Notes under the pieces: model-generated
Told to the model about the DNA's origin: nothing
The model's input: the letters and a program-made list of their open reading frames with translations, nothing else
Databases searched by the model: none
Part shown: positions 1 through 6,146 of the stretch, piece by piece
How the letters are laid out: each line of letters starts with the position of its first letter
How positions within the stretch are numbered: position 1 is the stretch's first letter
NCBI GenBank assembly: GCA_027297825.1
Contig: JAPUHH010000137.1
Span: forward strand, 1-9,530
Direction of reading: 5' to 3'
Source: Gammaproteobacteria bacterium
Lineage (GTDB): Bacteria; Pseudomonadota; Gammaproteobacteria; UBA4575
DNA length: 9,530 nt
Made by a program: the position numbers and the translations under genes

Positions 1-1
1 G

Positions 2-595
2 GAAATACCGATTTTCACTCAGAATCGCGATTCATTACTACGTGCCGATGCAGAACTAAAAATTGCCATTGCAGAAGTTGAACGCTTAAGCATGGAGGTC
101 GAAAACGGTGTGCGCTTAGCACACGCCGCCACTCAGAATACCAAAGCACGTGTGAATGAGTATCGCGAAAGACTTATACCTGCACGTATTGAAGCGGTTG
201 GTCGTGCGCAAGAAGAAGAAAACTTTATGTTAATCGGAATATTTGAGCTGCTCGTGACTAAACAGCAAGAATACAATGCCTATCAAGGTTACCTCGAAGT
301 GGTTCGCGATTACTGGCTGGCACGCACAGAACTTACCCGTGCAGTCGGTAACACCTTGCCCAGTAGTGTAAATGTAGGCAAGGAACATCTCAACGTTGAA
401 GATTACATAGCTCCTAAATCTAGTAGCGCTGATCATTCAGGACACGGCGGTATGCGGAAAGACTCCAACATGACAACTAATGACAAATACGATGCACACG
501 CGGAGCCAGCAGATCACTCGAAACATAATATGGAAAGCAACTCCAACAAACCCACCACACCAAAAAACGAGCATGACGCTCACGGCGAACACTAA
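2..595 (+). CDS. TolC-family outer-membrane efflux protein, C-terminal part (5' end outside window)
   Basis: The reading frame is open from base 2 to the TAA at 593-595 (197 residues), so the gene starts before the window; the ATG at 92 is internal. Near the edge it reads IPIFTQNRDS, matching the 'lPIFdqg' signature of TolC/CusC-type channels. A long heptad-like helical stretch follows (LRADAELKIAIAEVERLS onward, then ARVNEYRERLIPARIEAV), as in the periplasmic helical barrel of the family. The last ~55 residues are a hydrophilic tail with eight His and three Met (DHSGH, DAH, DHSKH, EHDAHGEH), which would suit copper or another soft metal. The multicopper oxidase starts 20 bases downstream, so the pair is probably one transcript belonging to a copper-resistance/efflux set whose pump genes would lie upstream. 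Seen: frame, motif, tail. Inferred: copper as the substrate. Confidence 0.86.
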   Translation, partial: EIPIFTQNRDSLLRADAELKIAIAEVERLSMEVENGVRLAHAATQNTKARVNEYRERLIPARIEAVGRAQEEENFMLIGIFELLVTKQQEYNAYQGYLEVVRDYWLARTELTRAVGNTLPSSVNVGKEHLNVEDYIAPKSSSADHSGHGGMRKDSNMTTNDKYDAHAEPADHSKHNMESNSNKPTTPKNEHDAHGEH

Positions 596-600
596 GACAT

Positions 601-615
601 AAAAGGAGATTCACC
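601..615 (+). promoter_or_regulatory. Ribosome binding site of the multicopper oxidase
   Basis: AAAAGGAGATTCACC precedes the ATG at 616. AGGAGA is a near-perfect Shine-Dalgarno match at good spacing. It fixes the start so that the Tat signal SRREFL lies at residues 3-8. Confidence 0.8.
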
Positions 616-1935
616 ATGACCTCACGACGCGAATTTTTAACGTATACCGGGGCGGGAGCATTGGCGGCAACAGTAGCACCAACTGCTACTGCAAAAACCA
701 TTGAGTCCGTTGCAACTACAGCAGCGGTATCGAAACAAACCAGAGCAAACCAACCCTATGTTCCGGTACGCACGCTGAATGGATGGACTTTGCCGTACAA
801 AATGAAAAATGGGGTGAAGGAATTTCATTTGGTCGCGGAAGAAATTGAACATGAGTTTGCGCCCGGTAGCGTAGCTAAATGTTGGGGCTATAACGGCACC
901 ACACCCGGGCCTACGATTGAGGCAGTGGAAGGCGATCGTGTGCGAATTTTGGTGACCAATTGTTTAAAAGAACATACCACAATTCATTGGCACGGCATTT
1001 TGCTACCGAGTGGCATGGATGGTGTCGGGGGGTTAAACCAACCTCAAATCAAACCGGGCGAAACTTTTGCATACGAGTTCACCCTGAAACAACACGGTAC
1101 TCAGATGTACCATCCGCATGCCGATGAGATGGTGCAAATGGCGGTAGGCATGATGGGCATGTTTATTATTCACCCTCGTAATGGTGAAGCAACACCTATA
1201 GATCGCGATTACTGTTTTCTAACCCACAACTGGGCCATGCATCCTGGCACCTATCGACCCGATCCATCCGTTTTGCAAGATTTTGATCTATGGACCTTCA
1301 ACAGCAAAGTGTTTCCGGCAATTGATCCAGTCGTTGCACGTACCGGTGAACGGGTTCGCGTACGCATGGGTAATTTATCCATGTGGAATCATCCCATTCA
1401 TATGCATGGGGTGCAATTTTGGGTAACCGGTTCGGATGGTGGTCGTTGGTCAAAATCACAATGGCGTCCGGAGACCACCGAAATCATTGGTGTAGGACAA
1501 ACTCGCGATATTGAGTTCATTGCAGTTCCTGGTGATTGGGCCTTTCACTGTCATATGTCTCATCACACCATGAATGCTATGGGACATGAAATTCCCAATA
1601 CATTAGGCGTTGATCAAACTGACATCGATCAAGAGATTAAAAAAATGCTCCCCGGCTTTATGGCCATGGGTCGCTATGGCATGGCGGAACATCAAGATCA
1701 TGTCGACATGGGGCATCACCAAGGTCCAGAAAACACGTTAGCCATGATGACGGGCAAGGGGCCCTATGGAAACATCGAGATGGGTGGGATGTTCACAACG
1801 GTGAAAGTGCGTGATGATATGAAGCCTGGTGATTATAGTGACCCAGGTTGGTATGCAGCTCCTGTAGGTACGGTGGCAACACGTGTAAGTAGTAATCCTG
1901 ATTATGGAAATCCACCGAGATTTAAATCGGCTTGA
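616..1935 (+). CDS. Tat-exported multicopper oxidase (copper oxidase), 439 aa
   Basis: Periplasmic oxidase, likely oxidising Cu(I) with reduction of O2 to water. The N terminus MTSRREFLTYTGAGALAA is a twin-arginine signal (R4-R5), with an Ala-rich h-region and ATA-KT near residues 24-28 as a possible cleavage site. All four copper motifs are present: HWHG (124-127), YHPH (165-168), HPIHMHG (259-265) and HCHMSHHTMNAM (311-322, HCH-x3-H-x4-M, with type 1 ligands C312, H317, M322). The first domain has no type 1 Cys, so the layout fits a compact two-domain oxidase, shorter than the ~600-residue CopA type. MYHPHADEMVQMAVGMMG is characteristic of the short 'copper oxidase' family found in copper islands. 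Residues ~347-380 are rich in Met and His (MAMGRYGMAEH, HVDMGHHQG), a probable copper-loading segment. It follows the TolC-family gene by 20 bases with its own strong RBS. Confidence 0.95.
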   Translation: MTSRREFLTYTGAGALAATVAPTATAKTIESVATTAAVSKQTRANQPYVPVRTLNGWTLPYKMKNGVKEFHLVAEEIEHEFAPGSVAKCWGYNGTTPGPTIEAVEGDRVRILVTNCLKEHTTIHWHGILLPSGMDGVGGLNQPQIKPGETFAYEFTLKQHGTQMYHPHADEMVQMAVGMMGMFIIHPRNGEATPIDRDYCFLTHNWAMHPGTYRPDPSVLQDFDLWTFNSKVFPAIDPVVARTGERVRVRMGNLSMWNHPIHMHGVQFWVTGSDGGRWSKSQWRPETTEIIGVGQTRDIEFIAVPGDWAFHCHMSHHTMNAMGHEIPNTLGVDQTDIDQEIKKMLPGFMAMGRYGMAEHQDHVDMGHHQGPENTLAMMTGKGPYGNIEMGGMFTTVKVRDDMKPGDYSDPGWYAAPVGTVATRVSSNPDYGNPPRFKSA

Positions 1936-2020
1936 TCCATTAGTAAATCAACCAAGAATATCAACCTGTAAAGCTAGTAATAAAACACAGCTATTTATAG
2001 TAAATATGGTAATGATTTAG

Positions 2021-2122
2021 ATTGTTTGTCGGCTATTTAGTACAAGCCAGTACACGTTGCTTGACCCAGCTTCAATCAACACAAACAATTGATAACCAAT
2101 GATATTTCGCCTGCTAGCCGAC
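2021..2122. repeat. Two interleaved inverted repeats upstream of the 2151 gene
   Basis: ATTGTTTGT (2021-2029) is the exact reverse complement of ACAAACAAT (2081-2089). GTCGGCTA (2028-2035) is the exact reverse complement of TAGCCGAC (2115-2122). The left arms overlap by two bases and the order is X-Y-X'-Y', so the stems either exclude each other or form a pseudoknot-like arrangement. The last arm ends two bases before a TATAAT box. The rest of the 1936-2150 gap shows no gene and no clear terminator. Confidence 0.5.
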
Positions 2123-2124
2123 TA

Positions 2125-2130
2125 TATAAT
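2125..2130 (+). promoter_or_regulatory. Candidate -10 box (TATAAT) for the 2151 gene
   Basis: A perfect TATAAT lies 20 bases before the GTG start. No convincing -35 hexamer sits 16-18 bases upstream; TTGATA at 2089-2094 is 30 bases away, too far. The promoter is therefore weak, activator-dependent or not real. Confidence 0.3.
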
Positions 2131-2150
2131 TTATACCTAGGGAAGCCTCC

Positions 2151-2570
2151 GTGTCAGTATTGGAAACTATAATTGGTAAGAAAAAGCCGCAGTTCGAGAG
2201 TTTCGATGAGGTGTTAGATTTACTGCAAAAATTTATAATTAAAAGTAAGTCGATGTCGCCTATAAGTAGTTATACGCCGTCACAAGAAACGGTTATTATG
2301 ATGTATACCTTTGGTGCTTTGGCATATTTATCCGAAGCGATTGGGGTGCCAGAAGAAGAAAATAATTTGTTATTAGGCGCATATATGCAACGACAAGGCT
2401 TGTCGCATAAAGAAGCTAAGCAAGAAGCAAAAACGATTTTACAACAAGCTGACGATCCCAGCTTGCAATGGCATATTGAGATCGGCTACAACTCCGTAAG
2501 ATATTGGCACAAAGATAATGACCCAAATGCGCCAAAAGCACTCGCACGTTTATTGAAGACGATGCGTTAA
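2151..2570 (+). CDS. Hypothetical protein, 139 aa, unrecognised family
   Basis: I do not recognise this protein. The start is a GTG preceded by AGGGAAG at 2139-2145, about five bases away; the next in-frame ATG (residue 35, MSPISS) has no visible RBS. It has no signal peptide and no certain membrane segment, although IMMYTFGALAYLSEAIG (around residues 49-65) is moderately hydrophobic. It looks mostly helical and cytosolic: a basic N terminus (IIGKKKPQF), a Leu/Lys amphipathic stretch (EVLDLLQKFIIKSK), an acidic turn (VPEEENN), then LSHKEAKQEAKTILQQA and a Trp/His-containing end (LQWHIEIGYNSVRYWHKDND). It has no Cys. It stands alone, separated by over 200 bases from the copper oxidase and converging on the SYLF gene. 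The sustained frame and the flanking -10-like and terminator-like signals argue that it is real. Confidence 0.62.
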   Translation: MSVLETIIGKKKPQFESFDEVLDLLQKFIIKSKSMSPISSYTPSQETVIMMYTFGALAYLSEAIGVPEEENNLLLGAYMQRQGLSHKEAKQEAKTILQQADDPSLQWHIEIGYNSVRYWHKDNDPNAPKALARLLKTMR

Positions 2571-2573
2571 AAA

Positions 2574-2604
2574 ATCCGTTAAAACTCGGATGCATTTTTG
2601 TTTT
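2574..2604 (+). terminator. Possible weak terminator after the 2151 gene
   Basis: ATCCG (2574-2578) pairs with CGGAT (2587-2591) around an 8-base loop, followed by GCATTTTTGTTTT. The stem is only five pairs and the T run begins three bases after it, so strength is doubtful. Confidence 0.35.
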
Positions 2605-2690
2605 CACAATTTACGATAAGAATCATCATATCGATAATATTCGAATATTTTTGTCCTGTTGTTTGAGTTTCTTCAAATCATAATTTTACG

Positions 2691-2713
2691 AAAAATAGCT
2701 TGATAAGCTTTTC
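2691..2713 (-). terminator. Candidate Rho-independent terminator of the SYLF gene
   Basis: Read on the minus strand, AGCTT-ATC-AAGCT forms a five-pair hairpin (2709-2697), followed by A and then TTTTT (2695-2691). Flanking A and T runs can lengthen the stem with one bulge. It begins 15 bases after the stop codon of the SYLF gene. The 2571-2724 gap holds no gene. Confidence 0.45.
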
Positions 2714-2724
2714 TAACCTTAAAA

Positions 2725-3414
2725 CTATTTAGTTGTACTGCTGCTTATTGCTGCCAGGTTTGCCACGGCGGTACGCAAGTTATCTGCATGTGGGTTTGTG
2801 GCAGATCGTTCAATGAGTATCGAGCGTGGGGTGGCTGCTTCACCATAATAATCATTGTTGTAGCCTTTTCGAATTTTGATTACCGCACCTTCTATATTAA
2901 TTCCACCATAAGCTCCCTTTGTTCTAGAAAAAGCCAAGATATCTGCCACCTGTGCTTTGGCGCCTGCACCTATTGGACCAGCAGCAATGCTGATATCACC
3001 GCCTACTTTAAATGATGAGGTAAGTAATGCATCGACACCTTTATCCGTCATGATCATCAAAATTATTTCCGAAACTTCAACACCAATTTGAAAGCCAAAT
3101 GTTCCAGAGCCCATCGTATAGAATGCGGGATTACTCCAAATATTGCCTTCTCCTTTGACCAGTAGTACACCACTACCTCCTGATCCGCCCCATATAAATC
3201 CACCTTTAATCAACTGTGGAATAATAAATACACCTTTCGCATTACCCATGTTGTCTCGAAACCATTTCATGTTTGGATCAATTGCAAAGGTATTTGCTGA
3301 ATTTGTAGCAGAATCAACTATTGCCTTTACTTTTGTATCATCTGCGCTCGCTTGTATTGAACTTGCTAAAAGTAGGCATACTAGAAATAAACGAATCAGA
3401 GTGTGTTTATGCAT
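2725..3414 (-). CDS. SYLF (Ysc84/DUF500) domain lipid-binding protein, exported, 229 aa
   Basis: SYLF-domain proteins bind phospholipids or phosphoinositides; bacterial members are usually exported and poorly characterised. Residues 1-24 form a signal peptide (MHKHTLIRLFLVCLLLASS, with cleavage likely after ASA). The SYLF domain spans about residues 30-203. Recognisable blocks are NAKGVFIIPQLIKGGFIWGG (58-77), GSGVLLVKGEG, WSNPAFYTMGSGTFGFQIGV (93-112), VSEIILMIMTDKG, FKVGGDISIAAGPIGA (135-150), and the end block FSRTKGAYGGINIEGAVIKI with NDYYG (162-191). Length and order fit single-domain bacterial members. The minus-strand GAGGGA before the ATG is a good RBS. It appears monocistronic, with its own candidate terminator. 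Any link to the neighbouring lipid hydrolases is only suggestive. Confidence 0.93.
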   Translation of the reverse strand: MHKHTLIRLFLVCLLLASSIQASADDTKVKAIVDSATNSANTFAIDPNMKWFRDNMGNAKGVFIIPQLIKGGFIWGGSGGSGVLLVKGEGNIWSNPAFYTMGSGTFGFQIGVEVSEIILMIMTDKGVDALLTSSFKVGGDISIAAGPIGAGAKAQVADILAFSRTKGAYGGINIEGAVIKIRKGYNNDYYGEAATPRSILIERSATNPHADNLRTAVANLAAISSSTTK

Positions 3415-3532
3415 TATTTATCCCTCGTTTCGGAAAGTTTCATTGAAATTCAGCGAGCGTAAGTAGTAATTTGGGTGGAGTCTAATGAGATTATTTACTT
3501 TGAGCCCATGAATCGAAAATTTGTTCCATTAT

Positions 3533-4285
3533 TTATTGACCAATTATATAGCGTTTCGCCCAGCTTGCGATATGTTCAGCGATATATTCGGCATCCTGTT
3601 GCTTGGAGATTAAATGGTCTGCCTGGTCCAGAGAAATAAAGCTCTTAGGATGTTTCGCTTCGGTGAAGATTTTTGCAGCCTCGTCAATCGAGACGATATC
3701 GTCATATGGCGAGTGAAAAATAAGAATTGGTTTGCTAAGTTTCCTGGTAAAGTGGCGCTCATTATAAGATTTTAGATCTCCGATATACTTTTTTGTCAAT
3801 CTAAATGGACGATCAAATATCATAACATCTGCAAAGCCTTGTTTAATTATTGTTGGAATATACTCTTCAAAATGATCTAACACATGAGCGGGTCGGCTCG
3901 GAGCAGCGATTGTGACCACCGCATCAATGTTTCTGAGTTCACATGCGGCAGCTACCGCTGCAATTCCACCAAGACTGTGCCCAATTAGAAGATGAGGTGT
4001 TGAGTAGTTTTCTGTCAAAAAGTTTACTGCAGCTATGATGTCATTAATATTGCTTGAAAAGTCGGTATCAGAAAAATCACCTTCACTTTTACCTAGCCCG
4101 GTATAATCAAAACGTAAAACTTGTATACCATGATTTGCGAGGGCTTTGCATATTCGATAGGTAGCAGGATGATCTTTTGAGCAGGTAAAGCAGTGTGAAA
4201 AAATAGCATGAGCAAGTGGTTTTTTTGCGTAATCAATTACTCCAGCTAAAGTAGCGCCTAAATTATTAGAAAAATTGACATTCAT
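3533..4285 (-). CDS. Alpha/beta hydrolase of the hydrolase-OsmC family type, stand-alone, 250 aa
   Basis: Serine hydrolase of unknown substrate. FSHCFTCSKDHPATYRICKA (29-48) and LRFDYTGLGKSEGDFSDTDF (57-76) closely resemble the N-terminal hydrolase half of the bifunctional alpha/beta hydrolase-OsmC proteins. The catalytic set is visible: GHSLGG with S104 as nucleophile, HSPYDD with D195 (or D196) as acid, and ADH with H224. The family's usual opening (F.N..G..LAG) begins at residue 5, supporting the start, though no clear Shine-Dalgarno precedes it. The protein stops at the hydrolase boundary (IASWAKRYIIGQ) and no OsmC domain follows; only a 12-codon in-frame ORF occurs after the stop. It begins 11 bases after the end of the patatin-like pseudogene, so the two were probably one operon, and loss of the upstream gene may affect its expression. 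It has no signal peptide. Confidence 0.92.
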   Translation of the reverse strand: MNVNFSNNLGATLAGVIDYAKKPLAHAIFSHCFTCSKDHPATYRICKALANHGIQVLRFDYTGLGKSEGDFSDTDFSSNINDIIAAVNFLTENYSTPHLLIGHSLGGIAAVAAACELRNIDAVVTIAAPSRPAHVLDHFEEYIPTIIKQGFADVMIFDRPFRLTKKYIGDLKSYNERHFTRKLSKPILIFHSPYDDIVSIDEAAKIFTEAKHPKSFISLDQADHLISKQQDAEYIAEHIASWAKRYIIGQ

Positions 4286-4296
4286 TGGTGGTGATT

Positions 4297-5001
4297 TTAA
4301 TCGTTATGCATGTCTTCGCTAGGTGCTTTTTTCCCAAGGGTAGCCATTTTTGAAAGCTCATATCCAACATTAAAAAGTGCTGTTGTATATCCTGTATCAA
4401 ATGATTGCGTTGGGTTTTAGTTGAGAGATATCGGGATGATTGCCAAATTACAATCAATACCATCACCTATAGTGGTATTGCAAATCCAATATAAATCAGT
4501 GGCGGCTTTGTTTTCAATTGTCATGCTATGTGATCTAAGGGCAATGGAGTATAAGTTTGTCTCGACAGGCTCATATAAAGCATGGTTGCGTCCATTTCGA
4601 ATTATATACGATTTTCGTTCGATTTTATCGTTTAAGGATTTGATCAAATCGGCACCAATAAATTGTGGGGGATATAGAAAAGCTTGTCTGGTTACCCCGC
4701 CATCAACATGTAGTTCGGTAAACTTCTTGTTATCAACCACTACATCAATTAACCCCGGTGGGAAAATGCCTGGGACTGCGGAAGACGCAAGTAAAATATT
4801 ATGAACAAGTTCGAGCGCTTTAGGCTTATTGTTGATTGCAATTTTTCCGATATCCAAAAATACAGGTCGACCCGCATCGAGGCGGGTGGTTCCAATCCAG
4901 AGCCAACGTCCTTTGCGGTGTTCGATAGCGATATCATTTAATATTTCTGCGGTGATGTATTTACCGATCAGTTCTTTTAAGGGCCTAGTAAACCTGCAAA
5001 T
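4297..5001 (-). pseudogene. Patatin-like phospholipase remnant: N terminus lost, internal stop
   Basis: One minus-strand frame from just after the stop at 5002-5004 reads PLKELIGKYITAEILNDIA, then EHRKGRWLWIGTTRLDAGRP, VFLDIGKIAINNKP, HNILLASSAVPGIFPPGLID and LHVDGGVTRQAF. This is the C-terminal half of the patatin-like family with the IGTT-LDA signature. The expected ~200 N-terminal residues, with the glycine-rich oxyanion loop and the GxSxG Ser, are absent, and the DNA beyond belongs to another gene on the opposite strand. The Asp of HVDGG remains. After NLAIIPISLN there is an in-frame TAA (4417-4419); the same frame then gives NPTQSFDTGYTTALFNVGYE and more, ending at 4297-4299. That looks like the native family C terminus, so the TAA is probably a nonsense mutation. 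The protein cannot be catalytic. A 146-residue internal ORF (4417-4857) survives but has no obvious function. Confidence 0.86.
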
Positions 5002-5114
5002 TTAGCTGTGGGTTTTGTTATGCTTGCTGCCTTCTTCTATTGTTTGCCTGATAAAATATGTGCTGCAATAGAGTATTATGGCGCAGTCTTGTTAAGCATA
5101 TATTTCGTTTAAGA

Positions 5115-5129
5115 AATTGGAGATTGATA
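5115..5129 (+). promoter_or_regulatory. RBS deciding the start of the Rap1a/Tai-like gene
   Basis: GGAGA at 5119-5123 lies about seven bases before the ATG at 5130, and that ATG opens a signal peptide. The longer in-frame ORF starting at 5058 is therefore not the likely start. Confidence 0.65.
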
Positions 5130-5483
5130 ATGAAAAAATTAATTATTATTCTTGCAATATTAAATATTTTTTCGCCTTTGCATGCAGTGGTATATCACTT
5201 TTTTAATGGTGAAAAACTGTTAGAAGCTGCTATGGAATGGGAAAAATATCAAGCTTCATCGCGGCAAGCAGATTTAATGGTTGTTGCTGAGTATGCGGGC
5301 TATATCGGTGCGATGTTTGATCACTTGTCAGAAAAGCAACATATATGTGCTGCAGAAGGCACAACAAAAAATGATGTGATTAAAGTTGTAACTGATTTTG
5401 TAAAAGCTAAAAATAAAGGCCTGAATTTGTCAGGCTCAGTCATAATTGAAGATGCTTTGTATAGGTATTACATGTGTAAATAG
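5130..5483 (+). CDS. Small exported protein, Rap1a/Tai immunity-like, 117 aa
   Basis: The Rap1a/Tai family includes periplasmic immunity proteins against type VI secretion amidase effectors, plus many orphan members of unknown role. The N terminus MKKLIIILAILNIFSPLHA is a clear signal peptide (cleavage after LHA, about residue 19). The mature part follows the family outline: FNGEKLLEA near the start, EYAGYIGAMFDHL (54-66, compare 'GYI.Gv.D'), HICAAEGTTKNDVIKVVTDF (71-90, compare 'C.P.gvt..q...VV..yl') and IIEDALYRYYMCK at the end. Only two Cys remain (C73, C116), probably one disulfide; the Cys commonly found before GYI is replaced by Ala. There is no effector or T6SS gene in the window. It converges on the anti-sigma gene with a 30-base gap and no evident terminator between. 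The family call is from pattern recognition and is moderate. Confidence 0.68.
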   Translation: MKKLIIILAILNIFSPLHAVVYHFFNGEKLLEAAMEWEKYQASSRQADLMVVAEYAGYIGAMFDHLSEKQHICAAEGTTKNDVIKVVTDFVKAKNKGLNLSGSVIIEDALYRYYMCK

Positions 5484-5513
5484 TTCATGCATAGTTAATC
5501 TATAATGAGAACT

Positions 5514-6146
5514 TTAATTCTGTAAATCATTGTTGGTTAACGCAAATAAAACACCTTTTTCTACCCAAATTTTAACGCTCATCCCTTTGGCATACACATT
5601 TATAGGAGATTGGTTATTTTCCAGAATGGGGGCATTGTTAAATTGGCTTGCATAGTAGGGGGCTTGGTATAGTGTCTCAATAACACCGGTTTGCTTGTTC
5701 TTAAGGCGTAGTTGAGCTGCAGTATTACCTTGTACAGAGCAATATCGCCCTCCCAGTAATTCCCAATTTGGATCATTTAGAATCTTGGTGTCAACAAGCT
5801 TGAAATCAAGCAGAGTAAAATAGCGGCTTAAGTCATTTAGTTGGTGGCTGTGAATTTCTAGTGGCTTTAGTTTTAAATGATTATTTGAAACTTCAAAAGC
5901 AATTTCCTCATCGATAGTGATTTGTTGATTTGAATAAAATAGTCCTATAGAAATGGCAAGCACTAAAGTAGCCGCAATACCAAATATTTTGGCGTATGTT
6001 CTAGGATATCTATCTGAACGTGTAGTCTCAGATTTAATACCATGTGGATCTCCTTGTATATCCACCAATTTCCTAAATTGCACATCCGTTAGTTCGATGC
6101 TATCGATGTGCTTTTGCACAGCATTTTTTAAGGTAAATTTACTCAT
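5514..6146 (-). CDS. Single-pass membrane anti-sigma factor of the buf operon, 210 aa
   Basis: Presumed partner that restrains the upstream ECF sigma factor. Layout: a short cytosolic part (1-50), one transmembrane helix (about 51-71, YAKIFGIAATLVLAISIGLF) and a periplasmic domain (72-210). The periplasmic part has PLEIHSHQLNDLSRYFTLLD and then LLGGRYCSVQGNTAAQLRLK with a following ETLYQ. This resembles the 'L.GGR......aAql.y....g..lTLy' core of RsiW-like transmembrane regulators. The cytosolic part has no HxxxCxxC zinc anti-sigma motif and no Cys at all, so it is not a classical ZAS protein. The single Cys (C136) sits in the periplasmic core. Its ATG overlaps the sigma gene stop by four bases (ATGA, 6143-6146), implying coupled translation. 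The anti-sigma role rests mainly on position, topology and this core. Confidence 0.8.
   Translation of the reverse strand: MSKFTLKNAVQKHIDSIELTDVQFRKLVDIQGDPHGIKSETTRSDRYPRTYAKIFGIAATLVLAISIGLFYSNQQITIDEEIAFEVSNNHLKLKPLEIHSHQLNDLSRYFTLLDFKLVDTKILNDPNWELLGGRYCSVQGNTAAQLRLKNKQTGVIETLYQAPYYASQFNNAPILENNQSPINVYAKGMSVKIWVEKGVLFALTNNDLQN

Noticed and set aside
2615..2633. Fur-box-like sequence GATAAGAATCATCATATCG
   Set aside because: About 12 of 19 bases match the consensus, and it lies between the 3' ends of convergent genes, where an operator is unlikely.
2636..2649. Perfect palindrome AATATTCGAATATT between convergent genes
   Set aside because: It is AT-only apart from the central CG and unlikely to form a stable terminator; such palindromes are expected in AT-rich gaps.
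3143..3466. Plus-strand 107-codon open frame
   Set aside because: It is antisense to the SYLF gene and its 5' region; the SYLF frame has full family motifs, a signal peptide and an RBS.
4421..4804. Plus-strand 127-codon open frame
   Set aside because: It is antisense to the patatin-like remnant, whose family motifs are unmistakable on the minus strand; it has no RBS or recognisable protein features.
4749..4937. Minus-strand 62-codon open frame beginning MISLSNTAKDV
   Set aside because: It is a shifted frame over the patatin-like remnant, where the correct frame reads EHRKGRWLWIGTTRLDAG.
5058..5129. Upstream in-frame extension of the Rap1a/Tai-like gene
   Set aside because: The extension (MCCNRVLWRSLVKHIF...) is unlike a leader, whereas the ATG at 5130 has a good RBS and opens a clear signal peptide.
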